Of a stretch of 64,000 nt of DNA, positions 14,709 through 24,290 are shown piece after piece. The stretch comes from Magicicada septendecula (taxonomy: Eukaryota > Arthropoda > Insecta > Hemiptera > Cicadidae): assembly GCA_034769895.1 (NCBI GenBank), contig CM068367.1:694122654-694186653 (forward strand), given 5' to 3'. The notes below the pieces were generated by a model, which was given only the letters and a program-made list of their open reading frames with translations, searched no databases and had not been told where the DNA came from. Positions within the stretch are counted from its first letter, which is position 1. Every line of letters starts with the position of its first letter. Position numbers and translations under genes: made by a program.

Positions 14709-16200
14709 GTGGGCATATCTGCTGTACGAAAACGATCGAATGTGCTTTCAAAAGAAGACTACTGCAAACTGTTACGCAGTACTAATAAACGCCAGCGAGA
14801 ATTCATATTGGAAATTATACATCGGATCCATACATTCGGTTCGCCGCCAATCCAAGTGTATCTCACTGGGCCAGCCGGTAGTGGCAAAAATTATGTGTTA
14901 CGTGTAGCCATGGAGACCTATAATCGATACACTCAACAACACACTACACGACGAGATGCCTACATTGCTTGTGCGTCGACTGGAAAGACCGCTGTAAATT
15001 TGCAGGGTACGACCGTTCACTCTGCGTTTCGTATAAGTCTAATGCGAACATCAACTTCATTGCCACATGAAGCTTTGCAGTGTTTCCGAACTGCCTTCGT
15101 TGGAGTAAAATGTGTAACAGTTGACGAAATAAGTATGATTGGGTCCGATGTTTTCAATAAAATCAACTCTAGACTGAATGAAATTACAGGCGTATATGAT
15201 CAACCATTTGGCGGCATGGATATCATTCTGACTGGAGATTTTCGGCAATTACCGCCTGTAAATGCTACCCCCGTTTATAAATCACCACGAAACAACTTGG
15301 GTGGGTGCGTATTGTGGCAATAAGTTGATTTCTATCCGCTCACTCAGGTTATGCGACAAAGCGACCTCTTATTCTCTAAAATTTTGACGAAGATTGGTGA
15401 TGGAAAACGTTTAGACTCTGAAGAAATTGCAGCGATCGAGTCTCGTTTCAGAACAGTTGAATGGTGTAGGGAACAAGAACCAAATGCAATACGTCTCTTC
15501 CATAGAAATCATGATGTGGATGCTTACAACCGACTTGCAATATCAGACAGAATTTGTAGCAGTGTCTCCGATTTGATCACTGGCTACAATAACAGCACTC
15601 AACTTGGCACTGCACGAGTCAAATTACATAAGCTCAGTGTGATGGAAACTGGCGGTTTGCCGTATCTGCTTAATTTACAGAGTGGTATGCCCTTATATGA
15701 TTACAACTAACATTGATGTGGACGATGGAATTGTTAATGGTGCAATAGGAATACTTGAGTACATCGAAGAAGTCACTCATGAGACAGTTCAATTAGTCCA
15801 ACAACGCGACGAGTCTACACAAATCAATCCTTATATCAGATTGTGGCTACACTTTCCACAAGCCCACATCGGCAAAATGGCAAGACTAAAAAGCAGCACC
15901 AAGAGTAATTTGCAGCAATGGTCTAATAGATCGAACTTGGACACCCATCTGTATGCGTAGCGCTAACATCAAACTCGATGGTTCTATAAGTTGTAAACGA
16001 ATGCAATTTCCAATTGTACCCGCTTGTGCCATAACCATACACAAAAGTCAGGGAGGCACATTTGACACGGTTGTGTATGACTACAGCAAAAGTCAGCAAA
16101 TACAATTGGTCTATGTTGCAATGAGTCGAGTAACAAGCATCGAAGGTCTTTACATTACGAACTCGCGCAACGACTTTAAATTCTATCACGGACTTGGTTG
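14709..16200 (+). pseudogene. Helentron Pif1-like helicase domain
   Basis: Superfamily 1B DNA helicase module. Walker A reads G-P-A-G-S-G-K-N at 14868-14891, so the usual Thr after Lys is replaced by Asn (AAT), probably an inactivating change. Walker B is D-E-I-S-M-I near 15123-15140, and motif III is L-T-G-D-F-R-Q-L-P-P at about 15229-15258. A TAA at 15321-15323 follows L-W-Q in the same frame. Frameshifts occur near 15690 and 15955. The C-terminal motifs I-T-I-H-K-S-Q-G-G-T-F and V-Y-V-A-M-S-R-V-T-S are present at about 16030-16140. The helicase would unwind the donor strand during rolling-circle transposition. Confidence 0.85.
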
Positions 16201-16299
16201 CGACAGCTCAACTGTTAGAGAAATGCGAAATGAATATCTGCGACTCGAGAGCCATCCACTTAATACACTTACCAAACGTGTTGTACTGTTTATCAATTG

Positions 16300-17109
16300 C
16301 TCCGACAGTTTGATTGAAGACGACACGATTGTAATATTCTTCGTTGGAATGAATGCGCAAAGTCTCGTTGCACACAAACTTGACATGGACAAACTTGAAA
16401 CGGATCCTGTCTTAACGAGAGCTGATTTTCTTATGGTTTCAGAAACATGGATTACAAATGACGAGTCTGTGCAGCTTGAAAATTATAATCTCATCTCATA
16501 TGAACACGAAGCCATGGATAATAACCCCACTGAACAACAACAACAACAACAACAAAAGAGAAAGGCTGGCGGTGTTGCAATTTATCAACGTCGTAGCAAC
16601 AAGCTATGTGCTATGCCTTTCAATATACCAAACAATATAACCCAACGACTTGGTGTATACGTGGAACCTGGCACAGGCGATATTGCATTGGCACAAATCA
16701 CAGTCAACAATTCTTTCAGATTCATTGCAGCCTCATTGTATATTCATCCAAATGCAGAAACAAAATACATTAAACTTCTCCTCTTTCGAAGTCTTTGTAG
16801 ATTTGGGCGCTCAATATCTAAGGTCATTGAGGAAATTGAGCCCGACATTACAACGCCAATATTTCTTACTGGTGATTTCAATGTCGATCGCAACGATCCG
16901 AGAAATGATTGGCTGGTTCCATATATGCAACAAGAATACGATCTACAACTTGTACAAACCTCTCCGACTACACTTGGAAACGTTACACAATCGACTTAAC
17001 GTTTGTACGTCAACTTAGTCCGACGATTATGCCCTACGTTTCATATTTTAGTTACCATCGACCAATTGTTCATAGGTTAGCCATTTGTACTAATGATTTC
17101 GATGAATAA
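16300..17109 (+). pseudogene. Helentron AP-endonuclease-like domain
   Basis: Fused C-terminal exonuclease/endonuclease/phosphatase-fold domain, related to non-LTR retrotransposon endonucleases. Visible motifs: G-M-N-A-Q-S-L-V-A-H-K at 16348-16380; L-M-V-S-E-T-W-I (the E-T-W metal-binding block) near 16431-16454; L-T-G-D-F-N-V-D-R-N (catalytic D-x-N) at about 16867-16896. After a frameshift near 16985 the domain ends in F-S-Y-H-R-P-I, the counterpart of the S-D-H-x-P block, and then TAA at 17107-17109. A (CAA)n tract at about 16536-16553 encodes a short poly-Gln run and lies in the usual variable loop. Confidence 0.85.
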
Positions 17110-17233
17110 ATGTTATGTATAGCGTAATTTTCTTTCTTTCATTTCAACTTTCTTTCTGACAAACAAAACAAAAGAATCTCCCAATAACGAGAGTAACGTA
17201 TGTAATTTCGCATTCACGAAATAAAGATCCGAC

Positions 17234-17254
17234 GGGAGTATCAAGAATACTCCC
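17234..17254 (+). terminator. Perfect 8-bp hairpin, possible Helentron 3' end
   Basis: GGGAGTAT (17234-17241), loop CAAGA, ATACTCCC (17247-17254), followed by a T9 run at 17261-17269. It lies 125 bp after the Helentron stop codon. Helentron and Helitron 3' ends carry such a hairpin, so this may be the transposition terminator. The element end is not proven. Confidence 0.5.
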
Positions 17255-17374
17255 TGAATATTTTTTTTTGGTTTTCTGGGTTACTTTCCCACTGCAAAGC
17301 ACAGAATTCAGCCGCCTTATCACCACTTTACCTTGTTTTATTTTGCAGTTGATACTTTCATCACTTTTACCATG

Positions 17375-17762
17375 TTTTGATGATGTCGCCTAAAGATACC
17401 TAAAAAATCCACTGTCTTTTATACCGTGCGAACCCACTGTCTTCCCCTTTAATAACCAGCTATTTGGTTATCCACAATTTATATCGGGGCTCCAAAATCT
17501 GTAATTTTCATGAAATTTTCGGTCATGTAATTGGAGTCCTGTTCGTCCAGTGCTACCACAACTTGTTCATCCGCAAAGACAAGCGTGTAAAGGTAATCGT
17601 AATTCATTAAAAAATAGTATCCTGAATAACACTCTTAAAGAAATCTTGAAGAATGATAAAGGTATTTCTCATCCCTGTCTCAAAACCTACTTAAGTCTGC
17701 GCTAATATAAATTTTGAACAAAATAGGTTTTATGTGACACCCTTACCTTAAACCTCTTGTTA
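17375..17762 (-). pseudogene. Non-LTR reverse transcriptase fragment (palm/active site)
   Basis: Minus-strand reading gives L-Y-T-L-V-F-A-D-E-Q-V-V-V-A-L-D near 17590-17540. This is the reverse transcriptase catalytic F-A-D-D box with the second Asp changed to Glu, a change expected to abolish polymerisation. It continues D-S-N-Y-M-T-E-N-F-H-E-N-Y-R-F-W and, further on, F-F-R-Y-L, matching the usual K-Y-L-G region. Upstream (17760-17620) is a frameshifted stretch corresponding to the R-Q-G region. It is truncated at both ends. Its position just below a separate reverse transcriptase tail on the same strand means two different copies abut. Confidence 0.65.
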
Positions 17763-17767
17763 TTGCA

Positions 17768-18000
17768 CAGTTTGGGTTTCAACCTGTTCAACGATTTTTC
17801 ACCATTCAGCCCTCTAATTACATAGCCTTCTCCATCTTCTTACCCCCATATTCCTCAGATTCTCCTCAAAATCATCGATCCATTTCTTCCTTGGGATTTT
17901 AGTAGATACCTACTGGTTATCATTCTAGACTTTTTCTTGGAATTTAGTGATGTTCCATCCTTATTGTGTGTCCCAGTCGGGCTATCCTTCTATTCCAAAG
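17768..18000 (-). pseudogene. Non-LTR retrotransposon ORF2 C-terminal tail
   Basis: Minus-strand reading gives P-R-K-K-W-I-D-D-F-E-E-N-L-R-N-M-G-V, then R-R-W-R-R-L-C-N and R-A-E-W-W-K-I-V-E-Q-V-E. I recognise this as the common LINE ending (G-R-P-R-K-R-W...L-G-V-x-x-W-R...D-R-x-x-W-R-x-I-V). The frame ends at a stop near 17768. Upstream, toward 18000, the H-I-R-R-M block survives as L-G-H-T-I-R-M-E-H. It is a 5'-truncated copy. Confidence 0.7.
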
Positions 18001-18031
18001 TCTCTATGCCAAAGTTACATACTGCTATAAT

Positions 18032-18520
18032 CAAGCTCGGATCCACGGTGAGGAAATGGACAAAATTTCCCCCCATCCCCTGAATGGTCGCATCAGACGA
18101 AATTTTTTCGTTGTCTTGTGACTGTAGAATGGTTTTGTCGCTTCCCAGCGATATCGTATTCCCATACGATAGAGTATAATATCATATCACGTTATGTAGA
18201 TTCATATTTTTACTTTAAAGTGTAACTGTATCTTACTACCATTTGAATTTTTGTTTGATACATAACTTAAATGAGTAGTGTGTATTTTAAACTGTAAGCG
18301 AACATTATTAAAAGAACAATAAACTCACAAACACAGGTATGATTTTATACTCGTACATTAATAAGCTTTGTTGTGTTGATAGTAACACTGTATTTGTATC
18401 TTCACTCATTCCTGTCATTTATACTTTAGACCTAATGGTCCAACTTTTCACAAAATATTCCCTCCCCCACAAAAGAATCTCCCCCCTCCAAATAAAAATT
18501 ACTAGTTGTTTACGCCCCTG
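18032..18520. mobile_element. Short non-autonomous hAT-like element
   Basis: The right end reads CAGGGGCGTAAAC when taken inward on the minus strand (18520 leftward), a typical hAT terminus. The left end starts CAAGCTCGGATCC at 18032. Flanking octamers GCTATAAT (18024-18031) and GCTGTAAT (18521-18528) match at 7 of 8 positions, the length of a hAT target duplication. Both ends have C-rich tracts just inside. The 489-bp interior has no transposase. The left terminus is a poor match to the right, so the call is tentative. Confidence 0.5.
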
Positions 18521-18528
18521 GCTGTAAT

Positions 18529-19083
18529 GTAAGCAGCGCTAACACCAGCTTGGTGCATTACTGGCTAGCGTTTTATACGACTCACACGCAAAGAAAATTT
18601 GGACGAAGGCCCATGACGAAAACCTCTGAAAAACTGAAAATCCAGTAAAAGGAAACACAAGCCTTCGGGCTGGACATCAGTTTGATTTATTTGTTGGCTT
18701 TACACCCAACGCGTCTATGAAGACCGATATAAAGACCTATTAGTCTCATTACAGGTGGTATCAGTAGAGACTATCAACCAGAAGAAATAGTTTCCTAACT
18801 AGGTATGTACACGGGCTTAACACTTTCGAATCACATGCCATTTTTATATCCGTCATTGTTTTTTTGTTTGCGCAATCGTAGTTGTTTGTATACATTCCTT
18901 TATCACGCCGATTACTCTTACTTTTCTTGTGGTGGTGTGGAGACAACGTCGATTATACTTTCTATCAGTGGTGTCTTGTCTTTAATTGCCGTGAACAGAC
19001 CTTACATTTTTCTAAGAATTTTCCAATCCAATGTTATTAGCAGCTTTCATCGGCCCTGTTCAGAATCTAGACTTGCTCAGCTA
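18529..19083. other. Gene-free stretch
   Basis: No recognisable gene. The plus strand is open at 18805-19101 (98 codons, hydrophobic) without known motifs. Confidence 0.35.
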
Positions 19084-20060
19084 CTACAAAATGCGAAGTA
19101 GATTCATAAAGGGTTTTCTACCTTGAGCTGCTGCTGCTTCAACAATTAATTTTAATGTTTCGCCTTTTTTTCTTCGAGAAGTTTGAAGCTTGTCCCGAAG
19201 GACAAGTCTCAGGCTGATCTGGGGCAAGCCCCCTTCAGCGGTATGGAAAAATGAGAGGAGTCGCAAGCCAGAGCGGGCCGGAGGCGGAGAAAGTGGAGGC
19301 ACTCAAGAGAAAGAGTAGTCCGTGGATGTGTATTTGTGTGTTAATGTAGTGTGCAGAGCCAATGGGGTGTTGGAAGACGCTGATGGAGTGTCAAAATAAA
19401 AATTTTAAAAAAGCCCAGGACATAGATGGAGGGAAGCGTCAGAGTGTCGTCAAGGTACAGGCGGGGGTCACAGTGGAGAGGGCTAAAGACAGGCTGAGCA
19501 GATAGGGAAAGTTAAGGAATTATTTATGAGATCAAGAAATATGTAAGGTAGAGTATGTATGCAGGGTGGATTTAGATATTCTCTGTCAGTGAGGATTTCT
19601 GGGAGGAGGCCCATCGGCAATAGTAAGAAGACGGTTATTGAGCAAGGAAGATCTGCGGAAGTTCCGGATAGTTCTATTGATGGAAGCTGCAATGAATTGG
19701 AAGGAAGCGGCAGCTTCCTATTTTCTATTTCCAGTTCAATTTGTATAGGAAGGGAAAGAGTTTGTTGAGAGCATACATATCGTTGTTGCTGGTTTTGGTT
19801 TTAGGAGGTCTACTGTAGATCAGCCTTTCAGTGATTCTGTATGGATTGAGGAGGGTAAGATCGGCAGTTAGAAGGATGGGATGAGCGTAAGTCATGCTAG
19901 GACGGATACGGGCGAGTAACACGCTGGAGCAGCGATCGTTGCTCCTGAGCACTTGAAGAGATCGAATTCGTTGGCGGGTTACGTTTGAGGTTTGAAGATT
20001 GATATGTGGATTTAACAGTAAGGACAGCGAAAGTTCAAGGTCGTTCACCTAGATCGCCTG
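19084..20060 (-). pseudogene. Possible non-LTR retrotransposon remnant
   Basis: The minus-strand frame 20048-19725 contains L-L-A-R-I-R-P-S-M-T-Y-A-H-P-I, followed by L-N-P-Y-R-I-T-E-R-L-I. This resembles the thumb region of jockey/I-type reverse transcriptases (L-x-x-P-x-x-x-Y-A-x-P-x-W ... Q-N-x-x-L-R). Further minus-strand frames at 19692-19483 and 19302-19084 lie in the expected downstream direction and are more GC-rich than the flanks, but I cannot place them in a family. The reverse transcriptase core is not present. Moderate to low confidence; the alternative is chance similarity in an unknown repeat. Confidence 0.4.
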
Positions 20061-20142
20061 GCTAAGTATTACTTCAGAGACGGTTTGCCAGTTCGGGACG
20101 ACAGGCTTAAGGAGAGGGCAGTGTTACGTAATAGGGAAAAAG

Positions 20143-20568
20143 TGTTACACCACTACAGAACATTCTAGGCTATTCCAGTGAAATCCGGCTGTAATACTGT
20201 GTGCGTACGTGATTCTCAACATGCGTTAGCCAGACTGTTCCAGATTCTCCGGCCTCGCGCACTGTGCCAAGGTCGCAAACAATTACTTTCTGGTGTTTTC
20301 TATTAGCATTCTTGATGCGTAGTATGGATGTTTCTGGAATTTCGGCGGGGTATAATATAAGTACTCAGCGACGCTTAGTTTTAGTTTGAGGTGAGATTTT
20401 TTTCAGTGCGGTTCGAAGTATTGTGACGATGTGTTATGCATTTTATAATTGTGCGGGAAAATTGTAATACAATTTTGTGTTTTATATTAGTTGACATTAT
20501 TATTGCGTATGAACAATTTTTATTTGCTTTGTTGTAAGAGACTATCTTGTTGATTACAAACTGTTTAA
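20143..20568 (+). repeat. Gypsy-type LTR, 5' part (interrupted by Helitron)
   Basis: Begins TGTTACACCACTACAG and matches, base for base over long blocks, the reverse complement of the solo LTR at 50341-50908 and of the LTR at 58374-58847. Matching blocks include 'GTTGTAAGAGACTATCTTGT' and 'ATTACAAACTGTTTAA', the latter running to 20568. The LTR continues at 26570 after the Helitron. Total LTR length without the insert is 519 bp. No matching target duplication was found outside (AAAG versus ATAT). Confidence 0.85.
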
Positions 20569-20848
20569 TCTATATATTAATACGTGAAGAGAAAACTTTG
20601 TACCCCTTTTTAAGCATATTGCGCGCACGGAGGAGTGTGAGATTTGGCATAGTTAAAGTTTATATGGAGAAGGAGTGCAGAAAGCTAAAATTTATATATA
20701 ATATGTGTTACAAATACATTAAATTAAATAAAATAAAACATTCATTTGCACTTGAAAATTCATTTAAACTTTTTCAAACAATGGTAATTGTTAAAAATAA
20801 AATAATTTTGTTGCCAGGCAATAAAATTATAATTTTTTCATTTTAGTG

Positions 20849-20942
20849 TACGTTCATACTGCCAATGTAAAACACATAATAGTCTGTCGTTTGTTTACGT
20901 TCATACTGCCAATGTCAAACACATAATAGTGTGTGGTCAAAC
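20849..20942. repeat. 47-bp tandem duplication in Helitron leader
   Basis: Two copies (20849-20895, 20896-20942) share TACGTTCATACTGCCAATGT and AAACACATAATAGT. They lie in the untranslated leader of the Helitron, about 0.4-0.5 kb before the start codon. Confidence 0.9.
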
Positions 20943-21361
20943 AGTCGCACAGAGTAGAGATTGTCGCCAAAGAATTTTAAAGTGTTGCCAACAAATAATT
21001 ACTGACAGATTGACTGAATGAGCTGTGAATTTTGTGTGATTTCAAATGTTCCTTTTCAATAGACTGTGGAGTGTATGTCAAGGCAAAAAAGCGTTTATTT
21101 TATATTTTGTATATTAGATATCTGTGTTTTATATATTAATGTGCAGTTGAAAGTGAAATACAGCTTGCTTAATACACCTGTTGCAAAAAGAAAATTTTGT
21201 AGCAGCAATTTGAATTGACTTACTCTCGCCTAATTATTATTGGTGGTTTCAAAAAAGTGAGTACATTTTATTATTTTTAAATTAAACCCTGTCTAATCTT
21301 AGTTTCAGTAATTTCATTACATGTTTTTTTTTACATTCAGATATTCCCACCTACTTCCATT

Positions 21362-22653
21362 ATGCCTCGACATAGAACATTAACGGATCGGAGTGAGAGA
21401 CAAAGAAGAAGGAATATATATTCGCGTGAAAGTCAAAATGATAATAGACCAAATGCAAATTTAAATAGTGTAAATGGTATAACATTGACGGGTCGGAGTG
21501 AGAGACAAAGAAGAAGGAATACATAGTCGCGTGAAAGTCAAAATGATAATAGACCTAATGCAAATTTAAATAGTGTAAATAGTATACAAAATGATGAAAT
21601 TATTTTGAGGAATACATTTAAATGCGCACTGAATGTCATTCCAAGAAATTTTAATACTTTTGATTGTGGATTAATGCATTTACAATGCAGGTTTTGCAAT
21701 GCAAAACATTTCGAACTGAGGTCACTTTAGGTGAAAGGACTGCATTCACTTCATGTTGTCATAAGGGTAAAGCAATATTACCGGCCTTAAGTCAAAATGA
21801 ATACTTTAAATCATTGTATGATGGACTTACTTCAAATGAACCTTCAATAAAAAGAAAGTCAAAAAATTATTTTGAAAACATTCGTAAATACAATTCATCA
21901 TTTGCTATGGTTAGCTCAGAAGCTAAAATTTCGGATACAGTTACGCGTGGAGTGTATCATTTTAAAATACATGATGTTTTTTATCACAGATCAGGTCCAA
22001 TGACTGCTGGATATGGTCGCTCACCATGTTATGCGCAATTATATTTTTATGATGTTGACACTGCTGTCAATTATAGATTACGTGAACACTATAATCAAAC
22101 ATGCAATAACAATATAATGCGCGAAATCTCTCTCGAATTGGAACGCATTAATCCTTTCGTTCGGTCATTCATTGCAATGGAAGATCATTGTCAGAGAGTT
22201 GAAAATCAAAATAAAGAAATTTGTATGCTCATTAAAGTAAATCGTGATTTAGATCTATGCCGTTATAATGATGCAGTTCAAACTGATGTAGCAGTAATAT
22301 TTAGTACAGTTGATGGTGAGCCACCCTTTGAACGAAATATGGTTTCGTTTTCAAAAGTTAATGGTACCATTAAAAATATCTCTGTTTTGGATTCATCATT
22401 GGACCCTTTAGCGTATCCATTACGTTTTCCAAATGGTGATACTGGGTGGCATATCAATATTTCTCATAATGTACCAACTACATCTAATTCAAGAGCGCCC
22501 AGAAATAAATTAACCATGCTTCAGTATGCAGCCTATCGACTTGCAATTGGAGAAGATTTTAGCATATTGCACCATTCACAAAAATTATTTCTGCAGTGGA
22601 TAGTTGATATGTATGTGAGAATAGAGGGCACAAGGTTACATTTCATTCGATAA
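21362..22653 (+). pseudogene. Helitron protein N-terminal region
   Basis: Starts at ATG 21362 (M-P-R-H-R-T-L-T-D-R-S-E-R-Q-R-R-R), a basic leader. A 105-bp (35-codon) in-frame tandem duplication follows (21376-21480 and 21481-21585), and the second copy has TAG at 21523-21525 where the first has TAT. Next comes F-N-T-F-D-C-G-L-M-H-L-Q-C and C-N-A-K-H-F, a Cys/His cluster typical of Helitron N termini. A frameshift near 21718 leads into T-S-C-C-H-K-G-K. The frame then runs to a TAA at 22651-22653, which is in frame with the following Rep segment. Contains G-D-T-G-W-H-I near 22435-22455, the counterpart of the usual G-x-x-G-W-H block. Confidence 0.85.
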
Positions 22654-24290
22654 AATCAATCAAGTCTTAGGTCTGAAGTTTACAACAATTTAACAGATTA
22701 TTTAGAATTGAACCCCAATGCCAATAATGTTGGCCGTAGAGTAATTTTACCGTCTTCAGTCAATGGATCTCCAAGAAATATGTATCAAAATTATTTAGAT
22801 GCAATGTCAATTGTACTACATTTAGGAAAGCCTTCTTTGTTTATTACAATGACTTGCAATCCAAGTTGGCCTGAAATAGTTAGCAATATTGGTGTAGGTG
22901 AGTCAGTTAATTTTCGACCTGATATTGTTGGGCGTGTATTCAAGTCCAAACTGAAAGCATTAATTGAGGGCCTTACACTAAAAAAAATCTTCGGTAAAGT
23001 TGAAGCACTCATTTATACAATTGAGTTTCAAAAGAGAGGATTGCCTCGTGCTCACATTTTACTCTCTTTAAATGAGCAAGATAAAATTGTTAACGCTACC
23101 GATATTGATAAAGTTGTATCTGCGGAGATTCCTAACATTCAAACACATCCTACATTACATGAATATGTTGTAAAACACATGATGCATGGTCCGTGCGGTG
23201 TACTTAATCCAAATTCTGTATGTATGAGAGATGGAAAATGCACAAAAGATTATCCAAAACGATTTAATGACTTTACATGTGAATCATTAAATGGATATCC
23301 ATTATACAGAAGGCGTGATAATGGTATTAATGCTGAAGTTCGCGGTAGTTGCCTTGACAATCGTTATGTTGTACCATACAATCCGTATTTACTTGCCATA
23401 TAAATGTTGAAGTATGCACTACAGTTAAAAATGTTAAATACATTTATAAATATGTGTATAAAGGCTATGTCAGTGCATCTGTTGAATTAGGTTCAGAGAG
23501 AAATGAACCAGGTCAAGAAATACAAATTGATGAAGTTAAAAGTTTTTTAAATGGCCGTTATGTCGGATCAACTGAAGCTGTATGGCGCATCTATGAATTA
23601 CCAATGCATTTTCAATCACATGTCATCGTTAGACTTGACATTCATTTACCGCGTAGACAGAATGTTTACTTTCGAGAAGGGCAAGAACGTCAAGCAATTG
23701 AAAATGCAAGACAAACAAAATTATTAGCATTTTTTGAATTGAATCGATCAGATCCATCAGCGCATGAATATAAGTATATTGAAATTCCTTTGCATTATGT
23801 GTGGGAAGATTCCCGAAAAAAATGGAAGAAGAGAAGACGTGGAGGTGATAAAATCATTACACGCATATATGTAGTATCACCAAAAGACATCGAACTGTTC
23901 CATTTACGATTGCTTTTATTACATGCCTGTTGTCCAAAATCATTTGAGGATGTTAGAACATACAATGGAATTATACACACTTCTTTTGTTGAAGCGTGCC
24001 ATGCTCGCGGCATTGCTTCAAATGATAATGAATGGCGCGAATGTTTAAATGAAGCAAGAGAATTACATTCACCAAAACAAATGCGAAATTTATTTGGTTA
24101 CATTTGTGCATTAAATGTGCCAGCCAATGCATTGGCGTTATGGAATGAATTTAAAGTATATCTTAGTGAAGATTTTTTGAGAGATTACAACGAAGAAGTA
24201 TCCTTTAATACAGCTCTATTAGAAATTGAAGATATTTTGAATGTTCATAATTTGTCATGTCAAGAACTTGGTTTACCAGTTCCCACGTAT
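22654..24290 (+). pseudogene. Helitron Rep (HUH endonuclease) domain
   Basis: Rep initiator-like nuclease. Motif 1, L-F-I-T-M-T-C-N-P-S-W-P-E-I, lies at about 22837-22878. Motif 2 reads F-Q-K-R-G-L-P-R-A-H-I-L-L: the first His of H-U-H is Arg (CGT at 23047-23049 where CAT is expected), so the metal site is broken. M-M-H-G-P-C-G follows at about 23179-23200. A deletion/frameshift near 23398 precedes motif 3, V-K-Y-I-Y-K-Y-V-Y-K-G at about 23432-23466, where both tyrosines are kept. After it come H-L-P-R-R-Q-N-V-Y-F, E-I-P-L-H-Y-V-W and L-R-L-L-L-L-H. The family assignment is certain; loss of activity is inference from the missing His and the stops. Confidence 0.9.

Larger units (their letters stand above)
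11400..17260 (+). mobile_element. Helentron (Helitron2-type) element with AP-endonuclease domain, degenerate
   Basis: A rolling-circle-type DNA transposon whose single polyprotein is still recognisable in order: DUF6570-type N-terminal region, HUH Rep nuclease, Pif1-like helicase, apurinic-endonuclease-like domain. The fused endonuclease separates Helentrons from classical Helitrons. About ten lesions break the frame: frameshifts near 12030, 12690, 13550, 14070, 14550, 15690, 15955 and 16990, a stop near 14652 and a TAA at 15321-15323. Two TCAGTT initiator-like motifs at 11427-11437 could mark a promoter. A strong hairpin at 17234-17254 is a plausible 3'-terminal structure. The exact ends are not established, so the span is approximate. 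Confidence 0.85.
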
